Origin: Cystobacter fuscus DSM 2262
Lineage (GTDB): Bacteria > Myxococcota > Myxococcia > Myxococcales > Myxococcaceae
NCBI RefSeq assembly: GCF_000335475.2
Contig: NZ_ANAH02000013.1
Coordinates: 186,001 to 250,000, forward strand
DNA length: 64,000 nucleotides
Direction: 5' to 3'
Position numbers and translations under genes: made by a program. The notes beneath the pieces were generated by a model that ran no database searches, was not told where the DNA came from, and saw only the letters and a program-made list of their open reading frames with translations. Positions 8,215 to 17,117 of the stretch are shown in pieces; within the stretch, counting starts at the first letter, position 1; each line of letters begins with the position of its first letter.

Positions 8215-9324
8215 ATGCCGGAGCAGCTCAAGACCTTCTTCGATCGGAGCGTGGTGGAGCGCATCGCCACCATGCTGCGCGCCGCCCATCCCTCCTTCCC
8301 GAGGCAACGCTTCCTGGCCGAGGCCACCGAGGGACTCGAGGCACACGAACTCATGGGCCGTGCCCGCCACATCATGCGGGCGATGCACAGCTCTCTCCCC
8401 GCTGACTTCGAGGACGCGGCTGGAATCCTCCTGCGGTCGCTCGGGCCGGAGCGCGAACGCGCGGAGGGCCAGGGGATGGACGTCTTCATCTACCTTCCTC
8501 ACACCTTGTACGTCGCGGAGCATGGCCTCGGCCATTTCGAGACGTCGATGCGAGCCCAGTACGAGCTCACCAGGCGCTTCACCGCGGAGTTCTCCATCCG
8601 GCCGTTCCTCGAGCGCCATCCGCGAGAGACCCTGGTGCGACTCTCCCAATGGGCGAAAGATCCGAACGTCCACGTCCGGCGGCTCGTCTCCGAGGGCTCG
8701 CGGCCCCGGTTGCCCTGGGCCTCCCGGCTCCGAGCGTTCCAGGAGGATCCACGTCCGGTGCTGGAACTGCTCGAGTTGCTCAAGGATGATCAGGAACTCT
8801 ACGTCCGGCGCTCCGTCGCCAACAACCTGAATGACATTGGCAAGGACCACCCGGATGTCCTGGTGGACACCTGCGCACGGTGGAAGGAAGGCGCCTCGGC
8901 GGAGCGGCTGTGGATCATCCGCCATGCGCTCCGCTCCGCGGTGAAACGAGGGGACACCCGCGCGCTCTCGGTGCTCGGGTTCAGCGGCGGCGGAGCGCTC
9001 GAGGTGACGGCTTCATTCCCATCCAAGCGGGTCCGGATCGGCGAGAACATCGCGATGACCTTGTCCGTCACCAACCGCTCGGAGACGCGACAGCAGGCCA
9101 TCGTCGACCTCGCCGTGCACTTCATCAAGTCGAACGGCAAGGCCAGTCCAAAGGTCTTCAAGGGGGGCAAGGTCGATCTCCTCCCCGGTGCGTCCTGCAC
9201 CCTCGAGAAGACGATCTCCTTCGCCACGATGACGACGCGGAAGCACTACGCGGGCACGCACCGGGTCGAGGCGCTCGTGAATGGCCGGGCCACCGACCTG
9301 GGGAGCTTCACCGTCCTTGGTTGA
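8215..9324 (+). CDS. AlkC-type DNA alkylation repair glycosylase
   Basis: A 369-residue protein. Residues 1 to about 255 form HEAT-like helical repeats with landmarks of the AlkC/AlkD superfamily (FLERHPRETLVRLSQWAKDPNVHVRRLVSEG and YVRRSVANNLNDI). From about 265 a beta-rich domain begins (VRIGENIAMTLSVTNRS) and ends KHYAGTHRVEALVNG, which fits the Ig-like C-terminal domain of one AlkC subgroup. These enzymes excise alkylated bases such as 3-methyladenine without flipping them out. It stands alone and faces the serine-hydrolase genes across a hairpin terminator. Confidence 0.9.
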   Translation: MPEQLKTFFDRSVVERIATMLRAAHPSFPRQRFLAEATEGLEAHELMGRARHIMRAMHSSLPADFEDAAGILLRSLGPERERAEGQGMDVFIYLPHTLYVAEHGLGHFETSMRAQYELTRRFTAEFSIRPFLERHPRETLVRLSQWAKDPNVHVRRLVSEGSRPRLPWASRLRAFQEDPRPVLELLELLKDDQELYVRRSVANNLNDIGKDHPDVLVDTCARWKEGASAERLWIIRHALRSAVKRGDTRALSVLGFSGGGALEVTASFPSKRVRIGENIAMTLSVTNRSETRQQAIVDLAVHFIKSNGKASPKVFKGGKVDLLPGASCTLEKTISFATMTTRKHYAGTHRVEALVNGRATDLGSFTVLG

Positions 9325-9346
9325 TGCCCCGTATGCCTTTCGAATG

Positions 9347-9382
9347 GCGTCCACCGTCTGGCTTTTCCGAGACGGTGGACGC
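9347..9382. terminator. Bidirectional hairpin terminator between convergent genes
   Basis: A perfect 13-bp inverted repeat (GCGTCCACCGTCT at 9347-9359 and its complement at 9370-9382) with a 10-base loop containing TTTT. It fills the 67-bp gap between the convergent AlkC gene and serine-hydrolase gene. There is no T tract after the stem on either side. Confidence 0.75.
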
Positions 9383-9391
9383 TGACCTCGG

Positions 9392-10834
9392 CTAGGGCAT
9401 GCGACCGCCGATGGGCTGGTCGTTGAGGAGCAGGAGCATGCCGCCGTCCGGCGAGGGCTTGAATTTCACGCTCATGCCCTCGAGCAGGCCGAACTCATCC
9501 CGCTCGACGAAATCATTGTCGCCGTAGGCCTCCAACTCCCCGCGGACGGGCGGCCTGGCCGCCTCGATGGTCAACCACAGGTGGCCCGCCTCCACGAAGA
9601 CGGTGAGCGGGCCTATGGCCGTGTCGTAGGTGCCCACGTAGTTCCGCCACACGGTGGTGTCCGGCACGAAGGTGCTGGGCGCCCGGTCATTCGACACGGG
9701 CTTCGTGGGCTCCTTTCCGGACAGCAGCGCGACGACGCCCGTGCCCACCTGCTCCGTGACCGGTGTGTTGAGGTTGCTGAGTACTCCCACGGCCACACCC
9801 TCGGAGGGAATCAGGTTGAAGCTGGAGCTGCTGGTGATGGTGTTGCCTCCATGGGACACCCGCTTCCGGCCAGACTCCTCGGAGATCACCCAGCCCAGCC
9901 CGTTGGCGGACGGCCCGTTGCTGGTCATCACCGCGGGCTGCCACATCCGCTCGATGCCCTGCGCGGAGAGCACCCGCCCACCAGGCGCTTCGCCCCGGGC
10001 GAGCAGGGCCGAGAAGTAACGGGACACATCCTCGGCGGTGGTGTGGGTCGCCGAGCCCGCGGGCACGTGTGCTCTCGACCACGGCGGGGCCATCGTATGC
10101 AGCTGTCCCCGCGTCCACGTGTAGCCCTGGACCACGTCCTGCTCTTGCTCGGGGACCGCCCCCATGAAGGTGCGGCGCATGCCCAGCGGCTCGAAGACGG
10201 AGTCGGCCATGTGTTGCTCGAAGGGCCCGCCCGCCACCGTCTGGACGATGAGACCGGCCACCGCGAGTCCATCGTTGGAGTACGCCTCTTGCTGCCCTGG
10301 CGGGAAGTGGAGCTTCACCTCGGCGAGTGAGCGCACCAGGCGCTCGAGGGCCTCGTCATCATGGTCGCCATCCCAGGTCATGCCGTTGGGCAGGCCGGAG
10401 GTGTGTGACAGCAGATGCTTGACGAGGATTTGCTCCTGGAGCCCGTCCGCCGTGCGGAACCAGGGCAGGTAGCGCGTCACGGGAGCATCCAGCTCCACGG
10501 CGCCCGCCTCCACCTGCTGCATGAGCGCCAGGGCCGTCATCGCCTTGGTGGTGGAGCCGATGGACACCAGTGTCTTCGGCGTCATCGGCTGGTTCTTCTC
10601 CACGTGGGCCAGACCATAGCTCTTGATGCATACGGGCTGGCCACCCTGGAGGATGACGAGCGAGAGCCCCGGGATGTGTCCTGTTCGCATGCTCTCGGTG
10701 ACGAAGGGATCGATCCGCTCCTTCATCGCGGTGGGCAGGGCGTCGCACTGTCCCGGGGACGGGTGGTCCGTTCCTGAGCACCCGGAGTTCAGGAGGGAGC
10801 CGAGTAGAAGGGGAACAAGGGCGCGCTTCATCAT
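9392..10834 (-). CDS. Beta-lactamase-fold serine hydrolase lipoprotein (class C/EstB-like)
   Basis: A 480-residue lipoprotein; the start at 10834 gives the signal MMKRALVPLLLGSLLNSGC (Cys19) after an AGAGGT ribosome site. The serine beta-lactamase family signature is complete: S94-T-T-K97, a Y-S-N triad near 185 and H-G-G near 325, with a lipocalin-like C-terminal domain from about 400. These proteins are usually peptidases or esterases, not true beta-lactamases. It is the second of two tandem paralogues 96 bp apart on the same strand. Confidence 0.9.
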   Translation of the reverse strand: MMKRALVPLLLGSLLNSGCSGTDHPSPGQCDALPTAMKERIDPFVTESMRTGHIPGLSLVILQGGQPVCIKSYGLAHVEKNQPMTPKTLVSIGSTTKAMTALALMQQVEAGAVELDAPVTRYLPWFRTADGLQEQILVKHLLSHTSGLPNGMTWDGDHDDEALERLVRSLAEVKLHFPPGQQEAYSNDGLAVAGLIVQTVAGGPFEQHMADSVFEPLGMRRTFMGAVPEQEQDVVQGYTWTRGQLHTMAPPWSRAHVPAGSATHTTAEDVSRYFSALLARGEAPGGRVLSAQGIERMWQPAVMTSNGPSANGLGWVISEESGRKRVSHGGNTITSSSSFNLIPSEGVAVGVLSNLNTPVTEQVGTGVVALLSGKEPTKPVSNDRAPSTFVPDTTVWRNYVGTYDTAIGPLTVFVEAGHLWLTIEAARPPVRGELEAYGDNDFVERDEFGLLEGMSVKFKPSPDGGMLLLLNDQPIGGRMP

Positions 10835-10930
10835 CACGGGACCTCTGCCCCCCGCGATGCGCGGGGGAGCGGAAAGTGAATGGAGTCTCGAATGGAACAC
10901 CCCAGAAGCGGCGAGGTGTTACTCCCCGCT

Positions 10931-12748
10931 TCAATGGCTTTCCGCTGGAGATTCCAGCTGCAAGCGAACGCCCTTGGTGTACAGGAATTGCGTCTCTCCC
11001 TGCCGCTCGAAGCGCACGACCTCGCCCTTGCCACGGCCCAGCCCGAGCACGATGGCACGCTCCTCACCCTCCGGCTTCAGCAGCAAGGTGGAGGCTTCTC
11101 CCGGCATCGCACTGTAGATCTCCAGGAGGAGGCAGCCCTCTCCCTGGCTCAGCCTGGCCCTCTCGAAGAACTCCCGGGGCCCGCCCTTCGGCACGCCGTA
11201 CTGACCCAGCCGGCGCTTCCAGGACTCGGTCAGCTCGGAGGGAGTGATGCGCTCGCCCAGGAACTGGCGGCCGCTCCACAACAACCTGGGCTCGGAGCCC
11301 TGGCGCAGGACGACATCATGGCCGGCGATGCGATCGAACGAGAGCCACAGGGGCGTGCCCTGGAGTTCGGTCTTGAAGAGGCCCTGCTGGTGAGGCGCCA
11401 GGACGAGCCGGAGAGCGGTGAGGTTGGCCACCAGGTCTCCATTCTCCACGGCCACCTTCATCGGGCCCAACTCGGTGGCGTACAAGCCCTCCAGCGCCCG
11501 GAGCTCCTCCACTGGCCGGGTGACAGGCTGCACCTGGGGCTCTCGCGGACGGGCCACCACCTCCAATCCCGTCTTGGCCTTCAAGGCCAGCGCGAGCGCC
11601 TCCTCGGCGATGAATGGCGAGAACTCACGGGCGGCATCGGTATTCGTGAGCACGATCACGCCCAGCTTGTGTTCGGGCAGCAGCGCCAGCATGGAGCGGA
11701 AGAACAGGGTCGCGCCACCGTGGTGAACGAGCCGTGCGGACTGGCCGTTGGCCAGCGACAGGTCGTCCAGGAACCAGGTGATGCCGACGCGGGTGTCCAG
11801 GTCCAGCGGAGCGCCGACGTTCTGCTGCCGCCACATCTCCCGCAAGGTCTCCGGCTGCACGATCGTCGTCTCTCCCGCCTTGCCGTTCGCCAGCAGCATC
11901 TTGATGAAGCGGCTCATGTCCAGCACCGAGCTGCGCATGCTGCCCGCGGGGCCTTCGCCGTCCAGCCAGTGCGGCGGAGCGTGACTGGTGGCCAGCGACC
12001 CATGGCCCACCGACATGTTGGGCACCATGTGAGGCTCCACCCGGAACGAGGACTGGCTCATGCCCAGCGGGCCCAGCAGGTTCTGTTTCATCGCGGCGGT
12101 GAACTCCATGCCCGAGGCCATCTCCACCGCTCGGCCCGCGACCACGAGGCCGGTGTTGGAGTAGGCCCAGATCTGCTCCGCCGGAGCGGTCTGATGTTCC
12201 TGCCGGAGCAGCTCCATCCGCTCCGGGAGCGACAACACCTTCGGGGTGTACGCCCCGACGTACTGCTCGGGAATCCCCGCGTGGTGCGTCAGCAGGTTGC
12301 GCGGGGTGATGGGGCCGCTCTCCGGGAAACGCGACTGAAGGGTGAAGTCCGGGATGAGCTCCTGGATGGGCCTGTCCAGCGCGACGCGGCCCCGCTCCAC
12401 CTGCTGCATCACCGCCGTGGCGGTGAAGAGCTTGCTGATCGAGCCGATCTCATAGAGGGTCTCGGCGGTGGCGGGACGCCGCGCGGCTTGCTCCGCGAAA
12501 CCGAAGCCCTGCGCCCACACCACCTCCTGGTCATCCACCAGCGCGATGCTCAGCCCGGGGACCTTGCCCTCCGCCATGCCAGACTCGATGAGCCGGCTGA
12601 CCTCCATCTTCACCTCGGCGTAGGGATCCTTGGGTTGTTCGGCTGGGGGGTTGTCGCCATCGCAACCGGCGGCCAGGAGGCCGAAGCCGAGCAGCGCCGT
12701 GCAACCGTAGAGTGTCTGCCTGCGTGAGAAGGTGTGTTCGCGGTTCAT
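10931..12748 (-). CDS. Beta-lactamase-fold serine hydrolase, Tat-type lipoprotein
   Basis: A 605-residue protein. The start at 12748 sits behind a strong AGGAGCGACGC site. The N-terminus carries a twin-arginine motif (SRRQTL, residues 8-13) followed by lipobox LAAGC (Cys29), so it is probably exported folded through Tat and lipidated. The catalytic motifs are S103-I-S-K106, Y-S-N (IWAYSN, near 193) and H-G-G (VHHGG). The long C-terminal part (about 380-605) resembles the beta-rich domain of EstB-like hydrolases. It is upstream of, and probably co-transcribed with, the paralogue at 9392-10834. Confidence 0.9.
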   Translation of the reverse strand: MNREHTFSRRQTLYGCTALLGFGLLAAGCDGDNPPAEQPKDPYAEVKMEVSRLIESGMAEGKVPGLSIALVDDQEVVWAQGFGFAEQAARRPATAETLYEIGSISKLFTATAVMQQVERGRVALDRPIQELIPDFTLQSRFPESGPITPRNLLTHHAGIPEQYVGAYTPKVLSLPERMELLRQEHQTAPAEQIWAYSNTGLVVAGRAVEMASGMEFTAAMKQNLLGPLGMSQSSFRVEPHMVPNMSVGHGSLATSHAPPHWLDGEGPAGSMRSSVLDMSRFIKMLLANGKAGETTIVQPETLREMWRQQNVGAPLDLDTRVGITWFLDDLSLANGQSARLVHHGGATLFFRSMLALLPEHKLGVIVLTNTDAAREFSPFIAEEALALALKAKTGLEVVARPREPQVQPVTRPVEELRALEGLYATELGPMKVAVENGDLVANLTALRLVLAPHQQGLFKTELQGTPLWLSFDRIAGHDVVLRQGSEPRLLWSGRQFLGERITPSELTESWKRRLGQYGVPKGGPREFFERARLSQGEGCLLLEIYSAMPGEASTLLLKPEGEERAIVLGLGRGKGEVVRFERQGETQFLYTKGVRLQLESPAESH

Positions 12749-13125
12749 GCGTCGCTCCTGTGTTCCAGCACGCTCTGGAACACCGCGACTGCGCGAAGCT
12801 GTCACCCGCGCCTGCTCGATTCTTCCGATGACGCAGCGCGGCCCGTCCTCGTCTGCCTCCATCGAAACTGAATTCAGTCAAAAAAAGACATATATCCACT
12901 CGAGCACAAGAGATTAGCGGAATATGAGAAAACGAGGCGCCCTGACGGAGATGGTCAATGGCGCCCCCAGGGGTTGGGCTCGAAAACGCCATGAAACCCG
13001 GAAAAACAAAGGAGCCACTCAAGCGGAACCTGGGATCCTGTCCAGCGCGAGCGAATGCAATGGATTGACGAGGTTCTGCGAGGTCTGTACGGTGATGGAC
13101 AAACCCCTGGACATCGGAGTCGAAC
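12749..13125. promoter_or_regulatory. Intergenic region with a perfect 12-bp palindrome
   Basis: This 377-bp gap between the Tat-type hydrolase (minus) and the small lipoprotein (plus) contains ACTGAATTCAGT at 12867-12878, a perfect palindrome about 120 bp upstream of the hydrolase start. An unusually A/T-rich stretch (12880-12945) follows. The palindrome looks like a TetR- or MarR-type operator. I saw no gene of confident coding character here. Confidence 0.45.
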
Positions 13126-13383
13126 ATGAAGCGCTCGCTGCTCATTCTCGCAACACTTGTCTTTTCCGCCGTGGCGGGTTGTGGAGGAACGGAGTTCGAA
13201 CAAGGAGAGGAGTCCCTGACGCAAGACGAGAGTGCCCTTTGCGCCACGAGCGACTCGTGCTCGTATCTCCATGGGCAGGACTGCACGCAACCTGGCCTCA
13301 CGCGAAAGTGCTGTGTCAGTGATTCCACCGTGGAGAAGACCTGTATGTGCACCGCCTCTCCGCGGAAGTGGGCCTGCCTCTGA
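13126..13383 (+). CDS. Small cysteine-rich lipoprotein
   Basis: An 85-residue protein with lipobox AVAGC (Cys19) and a GGAG site 6 bp before the ATG. The mature part is short. From residue 39 on it has eight cysteines, including an adjacent pair (RKCCVSD) and CMC, consistent with a disulfide-bonded extracytoplasmic peptide domain. I recognise no family. It lies about 460 bp before the cytolysin-like gene on the same strand; a hairpin separates them. Confidence 0.75.
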   Translation: MKRSLLILATLVFSAVAGCGGTEFEQGEESLTQDESALCATSDSCSYLHGQDCTQPGLTRKCCVSDSTVEKTCMCTASPRKWACL

Positions 13384-13842
13384 TCGGGCGCCTGTAGGTT
13401 CAGGGTCGCCCGTCCACGACGTGGTGCACGGGCGCACCTCCGCACCTGGCTGGAAGACCGCGACCTCGCGAATTCCATATCACGCCTGCACGGACAGCCC
13501 GTTGTCGTTGGACACCGCTCGATTGCCCTCACAGGGGCTGTCGCGGTGGGCGACATCGTTGAGCTGCGGAGCGGGGCCCGGCCACCACCCCGGCTGGAAC
13601 CCATGCTGTCCCTGACGGTGGAGGAGATCGTCTCCCGTCTGGAAGCGGAGCTGTCACGTGTCGGCACCCGCCTTCCGAGTAGGACGGTTAGTGTAATTTT
13701 CCAGGCCGGTTGTTATTTTCTCAGAATCTGTGGTAAATCCTGAATCGGGTTTTCGCGGGTTTTCCCGGGCGGCCCGTCATTCCACCCCGAAATGGAGCAT
13801 GCGCGACGGCGTTGCCGAGAGGCCGCCGTGCGTCCACAGACC
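13384..13842. other. Gene-free interval before the cytolysin-like gene
   Basis: It contains a hairpin just after the small lipoprotein gene (CGCCCGT at 13407-13413 pairing with ACGGGCG at 13428-13434, with an inner CCAC/GTGG stem and no T tract), which could terminate that transcript. The A/T-richer stretch 13685-13760 is the likely promoter zone of the cytolysin gene. No credible coding sequence was seen. Confidence 0.4.
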
Positions 13843-15732
13843 ATGAGACAGAGCAGACATCTGAAACCAAGAGCCTTGCTTCTCACCGTACTGCTGGGAA
13901 GCGCCCTCACGGCCTGTGGTGGGATTGAGCAGGAGGAATCCTCTCCGCAGCAGAAGATGGCCCAGGCCGGCCGCGAGTTCATGGCCCGGCAGGGTGGCGA
14001 GGCCAGTGAGCAGCTCTACGCGGAGCCCATGGATCCCTATGGCTACTGCGGCGACTACATGTGCTCGATTGACGAGCAGGGCTGGTGCCCCCAGGACTGT
14101 GGCTACTCTTCCTACTGCGGTGACGGGTACTGCGACGCGTCCTACGGTGAGGATTGCTCGACCTGCGAGATGGACTGCGGCACCTGCTACAACCCGGACA
14201 TCCTGAACGTGCCGGGCATGCCGCAGAAGGCGCCCATCGGTGACCTGTATGCGAAGTCCCAGCAGTTGGGTGTATCGCCCATGGTGGCGGGTGTCCCGAA
14301 CATCGACACGTACCTGCAAACCCAGTACAGGCTCAGCTCGTTCGCCTATCCCACGGGCACCTCCGGCGTGCAGGACTTCGTGAACAAGCTGTTCCAGAGT
14401 GGCATCTGGGCCAACGGCGGTCCCACCCAGACGGTCACGCCCCTGGCGCCTGATGCCAATGGTTGCCAGCTGCGCCAGGTGGACGCGAGCTACAACCCCG
14501 AGGAATTGGTGAACTTCGACGCGGGCGCGGGTCTGCTCTTCCCGTCCGCGCTCAACCAGGGCCGGTACATCAACCTGGGCCTGGGTTCGCTGTCGCCCAT
14601 CCATGTGCCGTATACCCAGCGCAAGCCGGTGAACCTGGTGGCCACCTTCTTCCAGTCGGCCACGGCTCCCGCCGCCACCGCGACGGACGTGTATGGCGCC
14701 GTCGGCCAGATGATCCAGTCGGCCCAGGCGCAGGGCGGCGTCACCCAGTCCACGGTGTACTTCGACATGCAGAGCGCCTCCACGCTGGAGGAGGCCGCGG
14801 TGAAGTTCAAGCTGGACGCCAAGGTGCTGGGCGGCAACATCAACGCCACCTTCAGCTCGCTCAACACCAACCAGAGCAACACCGTCTTCGTCCGCTTCAC
14901 CCAGAGCCTCTTCACCGTCTTCCAGGACCTGGGCGGCTACACGCCCGCCGCGGGCCAGTTCAACGGCAACTTCGGCACCTCGGACCTGGAGACCCTGGGG
15001 AACATGGGCGAGCTGGGCTACGACAACCTGCCCACCTACGTCCGCGCGGTGACCTACGGCCGCATGCTCATCTTCTCCGTGACGTCCACCTCCTCGAAGC
15101 AGGATCTGCAGGCCGCCGTCAACGCGGTGTACGGTAGCACCAGCGCCTCCGCGAGCGCCGATCAGAAGAAGCTCATCAACGAGAGCACGCTGCGTGTCTT
15201 CGGGTACGGTGGCCCGGCCGAGCCCCAGGTGGCCACCATCAAGTCCGGCAACTGGCAGGACTACTTCACCCTGGTGAACGTGCCACTCGTCACCCTCAAG
15301 CCCGTGGGCTACGAGCTGCGGCGGTGGGATGATCAGTTCGCCACCATGTCGCGCACCACCAGCTACACGGAGCGCACCTGCCCCGGCGTGAAGAAGATCC
15401 GCGTGGAGCTGTCCGACTCGTACAAGGAGAGCCGCGCCTATGTTCGCAAGACCGGCAGCACCGTCTTCAATGAGGTCATGTACTCCAACGGCTACGCGTC
15501 CGGGGAGATCAACCAGCACCTGATCGGCTCCGATGACGAACTCAAGGTGACGATGACGGTCGGCCAGCCCGGCTTCCTCAAGTCCTACCAGGGCCGGGTG
15601 CGCCTGAAGGTCTTCGTGGACAACGTGCTGAAGTTCGAGGACTACTACTCCTGCACGTACTGCCACTCGAAGGATCCGGTGTGGGTGCTCAACGTGAACC
15701 AATACACGGGTGATGTCATCCGCCGGTACTGA
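13843..15732 (+). CDS. Cholesterol-dependent-cytolysin-like lipoprotein with Cys-rich module
   Basis: A 629-residue protein. The start at 13843 gives a lipoprotein signal (LLGSALTAC, Cys25). Residues 69-116 are a disulfide-rich module with CGDYMC and CGDGYC motifs like those on other myxobacterial surface proteins. From about residue 140 the sequence follows the thiol-activated cytolysin pore-forming core: YTQRKPVNL at 257-265, LPTYVRAVTYGRMLIFSV at 396-413 and RVFGYGGP at 451-458. The last ~110 residues form a beta-rich domain but lack the ECTGLAWEWWR undecapeptide; they contain CTYC instead. It would be a pore former with altered target recognition. Lipid anchoring of a toxin of this class is unusual. 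Confidence 0.85.
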   Translation: MRQSRHLKPRALLLTVLLGSALTACGGIEQEESSPQQKMAQAGREFMARQGGEASEQLYAEPMDPYGYCGDYMCSIDEQGWCPQDCGYSSYCGDGYCDASYGEDCSTCEMDCGTCYNPDILNVPGMPQKAPIGDLYAKSQQLGVSPMVAGVPNIDTYLQTQYRLSSFAYPTGTSGVQDFVNKLFQSGIWANGGPTQTVTPLAPDANGCQLRQVDASYNPEELVNFDAGAGLLFPSALNQGRYINLGLGSLSPIHVPYTQRKPVNLVATFFQSATAPAATATDVYGAVGQMIQSAQAQGGVTQSTVYFDMQSASTLEEAAVKFKLDAKVLGGNINATFSSLNTNQSNTVFVRFTQSLFTVFQDLGGYTPAAGQFNGNFGTSDLETLGNMGELGYDNLPTYVRAVTYGRMLIFSVTSTSSKQDLQAAVNAVYGSTSASASADQKKLINESTLRVFGYGGPAEPQVATIKSGNWQDYFTLVNVPLVTLKPVGYELRRWDDQFATMSRTTSYTERTCPGVKKIRVELSDSYKESRAYVRKTGSTVFNEVMYSNGYASGEINQHLIGSDDELKVTMTVGQPGFLKSYQGRVRLKVFVDNVLKFEDYYSCTYCHSKDPVWVLNVNQYTGDVIRRY

Positions 15733-15754
15733 GGAAGGTCGATGCAGGACGGAG

Positions 15755-15785
15755 CGGGCCCGCGCGGAGCAATCGCGCGGGCCCG
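15755..15785. terminator. Strong GC hairpin after the cytolysin-like gene
   Basis: A perfect 12-bp inverted repeat (CGGGCCCGCGCG and its complement) around a 7-base loop, 22 bp after the cytolysin stop and before the end of the convergent MFS gene. It has no T run, as is common in high-GC genomes. Confidence 0.7.
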
Positions 15786-15833
15786 TCTCGTTGCGGGGTG
15801 GGGGTCGAAGGACTCGTCCCCACGCTTCATCCC

Positions 15834-17105
15834 CTACGAGTTCTCTGACACCCTGCCCGGCACTCCGCCCGGGTGGGGGTCGCCCGCTCGGATGCGGACA
15901 GCGGAGAGCACACCCGACAGCACGAGCACGAGCGTGCCCGCGAGCGGCACCACGAGCAGTCCCACGCGCAAGCCCACGGCGTCGGCGACGAGCCCGACGA
16001 TCGGAGGCGACAGGAGGAATCCGAGGCGCATCAGCCAGCTGACGACGGTGAGGCCGGTGCCGGCTCTCAGGCCGGGCAGTTCGTCGGCGCCGTGCATCGC
16101 GGCGGGCACCAGCGTCGCGACGCCGAAGCCGGCGAGTGCGAAGCCCGCGATGGTGCCCGGCACCGAGGGGAACAGCAGCGCCGCGCCCATGCCCGCCGCC
16201 GTGGTCGCTCCTCCTGCCCGGGCGACGGCGCGCTGGCCGAATCTGTCGACGAGACCGTCGCCGAGCATCCGCCCGATGAACTGCGCGCCCACCAGCGCGA
16301 TGAAGCCGAACGAGGCGACGGCGACGTCGGCGCCGAGCGTGCCGGAAAGGTAGACGGCCGCCCAGGTACTGCCGGCGTCTTCGACGAGCGTGCCGCCGAT
16401 GGCGATCAGGACGAGCGCCGCGATCATGAGCCAGATGCGACCAGGGCTCATCGCCCCGCGCCGTGTCGGGGAGCCGTCGGCCCGTGCGGCTTCTTCAGTG
16501 CGCTCGTCGGGCTCGATGGGCTCCGGGCCGGGGAGCGTGAAGCGCAGCGCCGTCAGCGCGACGACGGCGAAGAGCAGGGCCGAGATACCCAGATGCACGC
16601 CCCGCGGCACGTCGAGGCCCGCGGCGAGACCGCCCATGAGGCCACCGGTCACCGCGCCGATGCTCCAGATGGCGTGAAAGGAGTTGAGGATGGACCGGCC
16701 GTGGAGCCGCTGCACACGCAGACCGTGCGAGTTCTGCGCCACGTCGGTGATGGCGTCCATGCAGCCCCCGAAGAAGAGTGCTCCGGCGAGCACCCCCCAT
16801 GAGGGAGCGCTCCCCGCGAGCAGCACGCCCGCGCTCGTGAGCAGCGTGCCCGCCACGGCGACCCGCGACGAGCGGAAGCGGCGGATGAGTGCTCCGGCGG
16901 CGAGCCCGGCCATCAGGGCTCCGCAGGGGAACGCCGCGACGGCGAGCCCGTATTCGGCGTTGCTGAGCCCGAGGTCGGCCTTGAGTTGTGGATAGCGCGG
17001 CAGCAGGTTGGCGAAGATCGCGCCGTTCGTGAGGAACAGCGCCGCGACGGCGGCGCGGGCCGCCCGGAGCCGGCCGGGCGCCAGGGGAGGAGAGGGAGGG
17101 GGCAT
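15834..17105 (-). CDS. MFS transporter
   Basis: A 423-residue membrane protein with about twelve hydrophobic segments and the loop 2-3 motif region GALIRRFRSSRVAVAG of the major facilitator superfamily. It resembles the FucP/YbjJ-like, DHA-type group with long cytoplasmic loops rich in Glu/Asp near the centre (EPIEPDERTEEAARADG). It lies 12 bp behind the TetR gene on the same strand, which suggests an exporter controlled by that repressor. The substrate is unknown. Confidence 0.9.
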   Translation of the reverse strand: MPPPSPPLAPGRLRAARAAVAALFLTNGAIFANLLPRYPQLKADLGLSNAEYGLAVAAFPCGALMAGLAAGALIRRFRSSRVAVAGTLLTSAGVLLAGSAPSWGVLAGALFFGGCMDAITDVAQNSHGLRVQRLHGRSILNSFHAIWSIGAVTGGLMGGLAAGLDVPRGVHLGISALLFAVVALTALRFTLPGPEPIEPDERTEEAARADGSPTRRGAMSPGRIWLMIAALVLIAIGGTLVEDAGSTWAAVYLSGTLGADVAVASFGFIALVGAQFIGRMLGDGLVDRFGQRAVARAGGATTAAGMGAALLFPSVPGTIAGFALAGFGVATLVPAAMHGADELPGLRAGTGLTVVSWLMRLGFLLSPPIVGLVADAVGLRVGLLVVPLAGTLVLVLSGVLSAVRIRAGDPHPGGVPGRVSENS

Positions 17106-17117
17106 GAGGGTCCAGGT

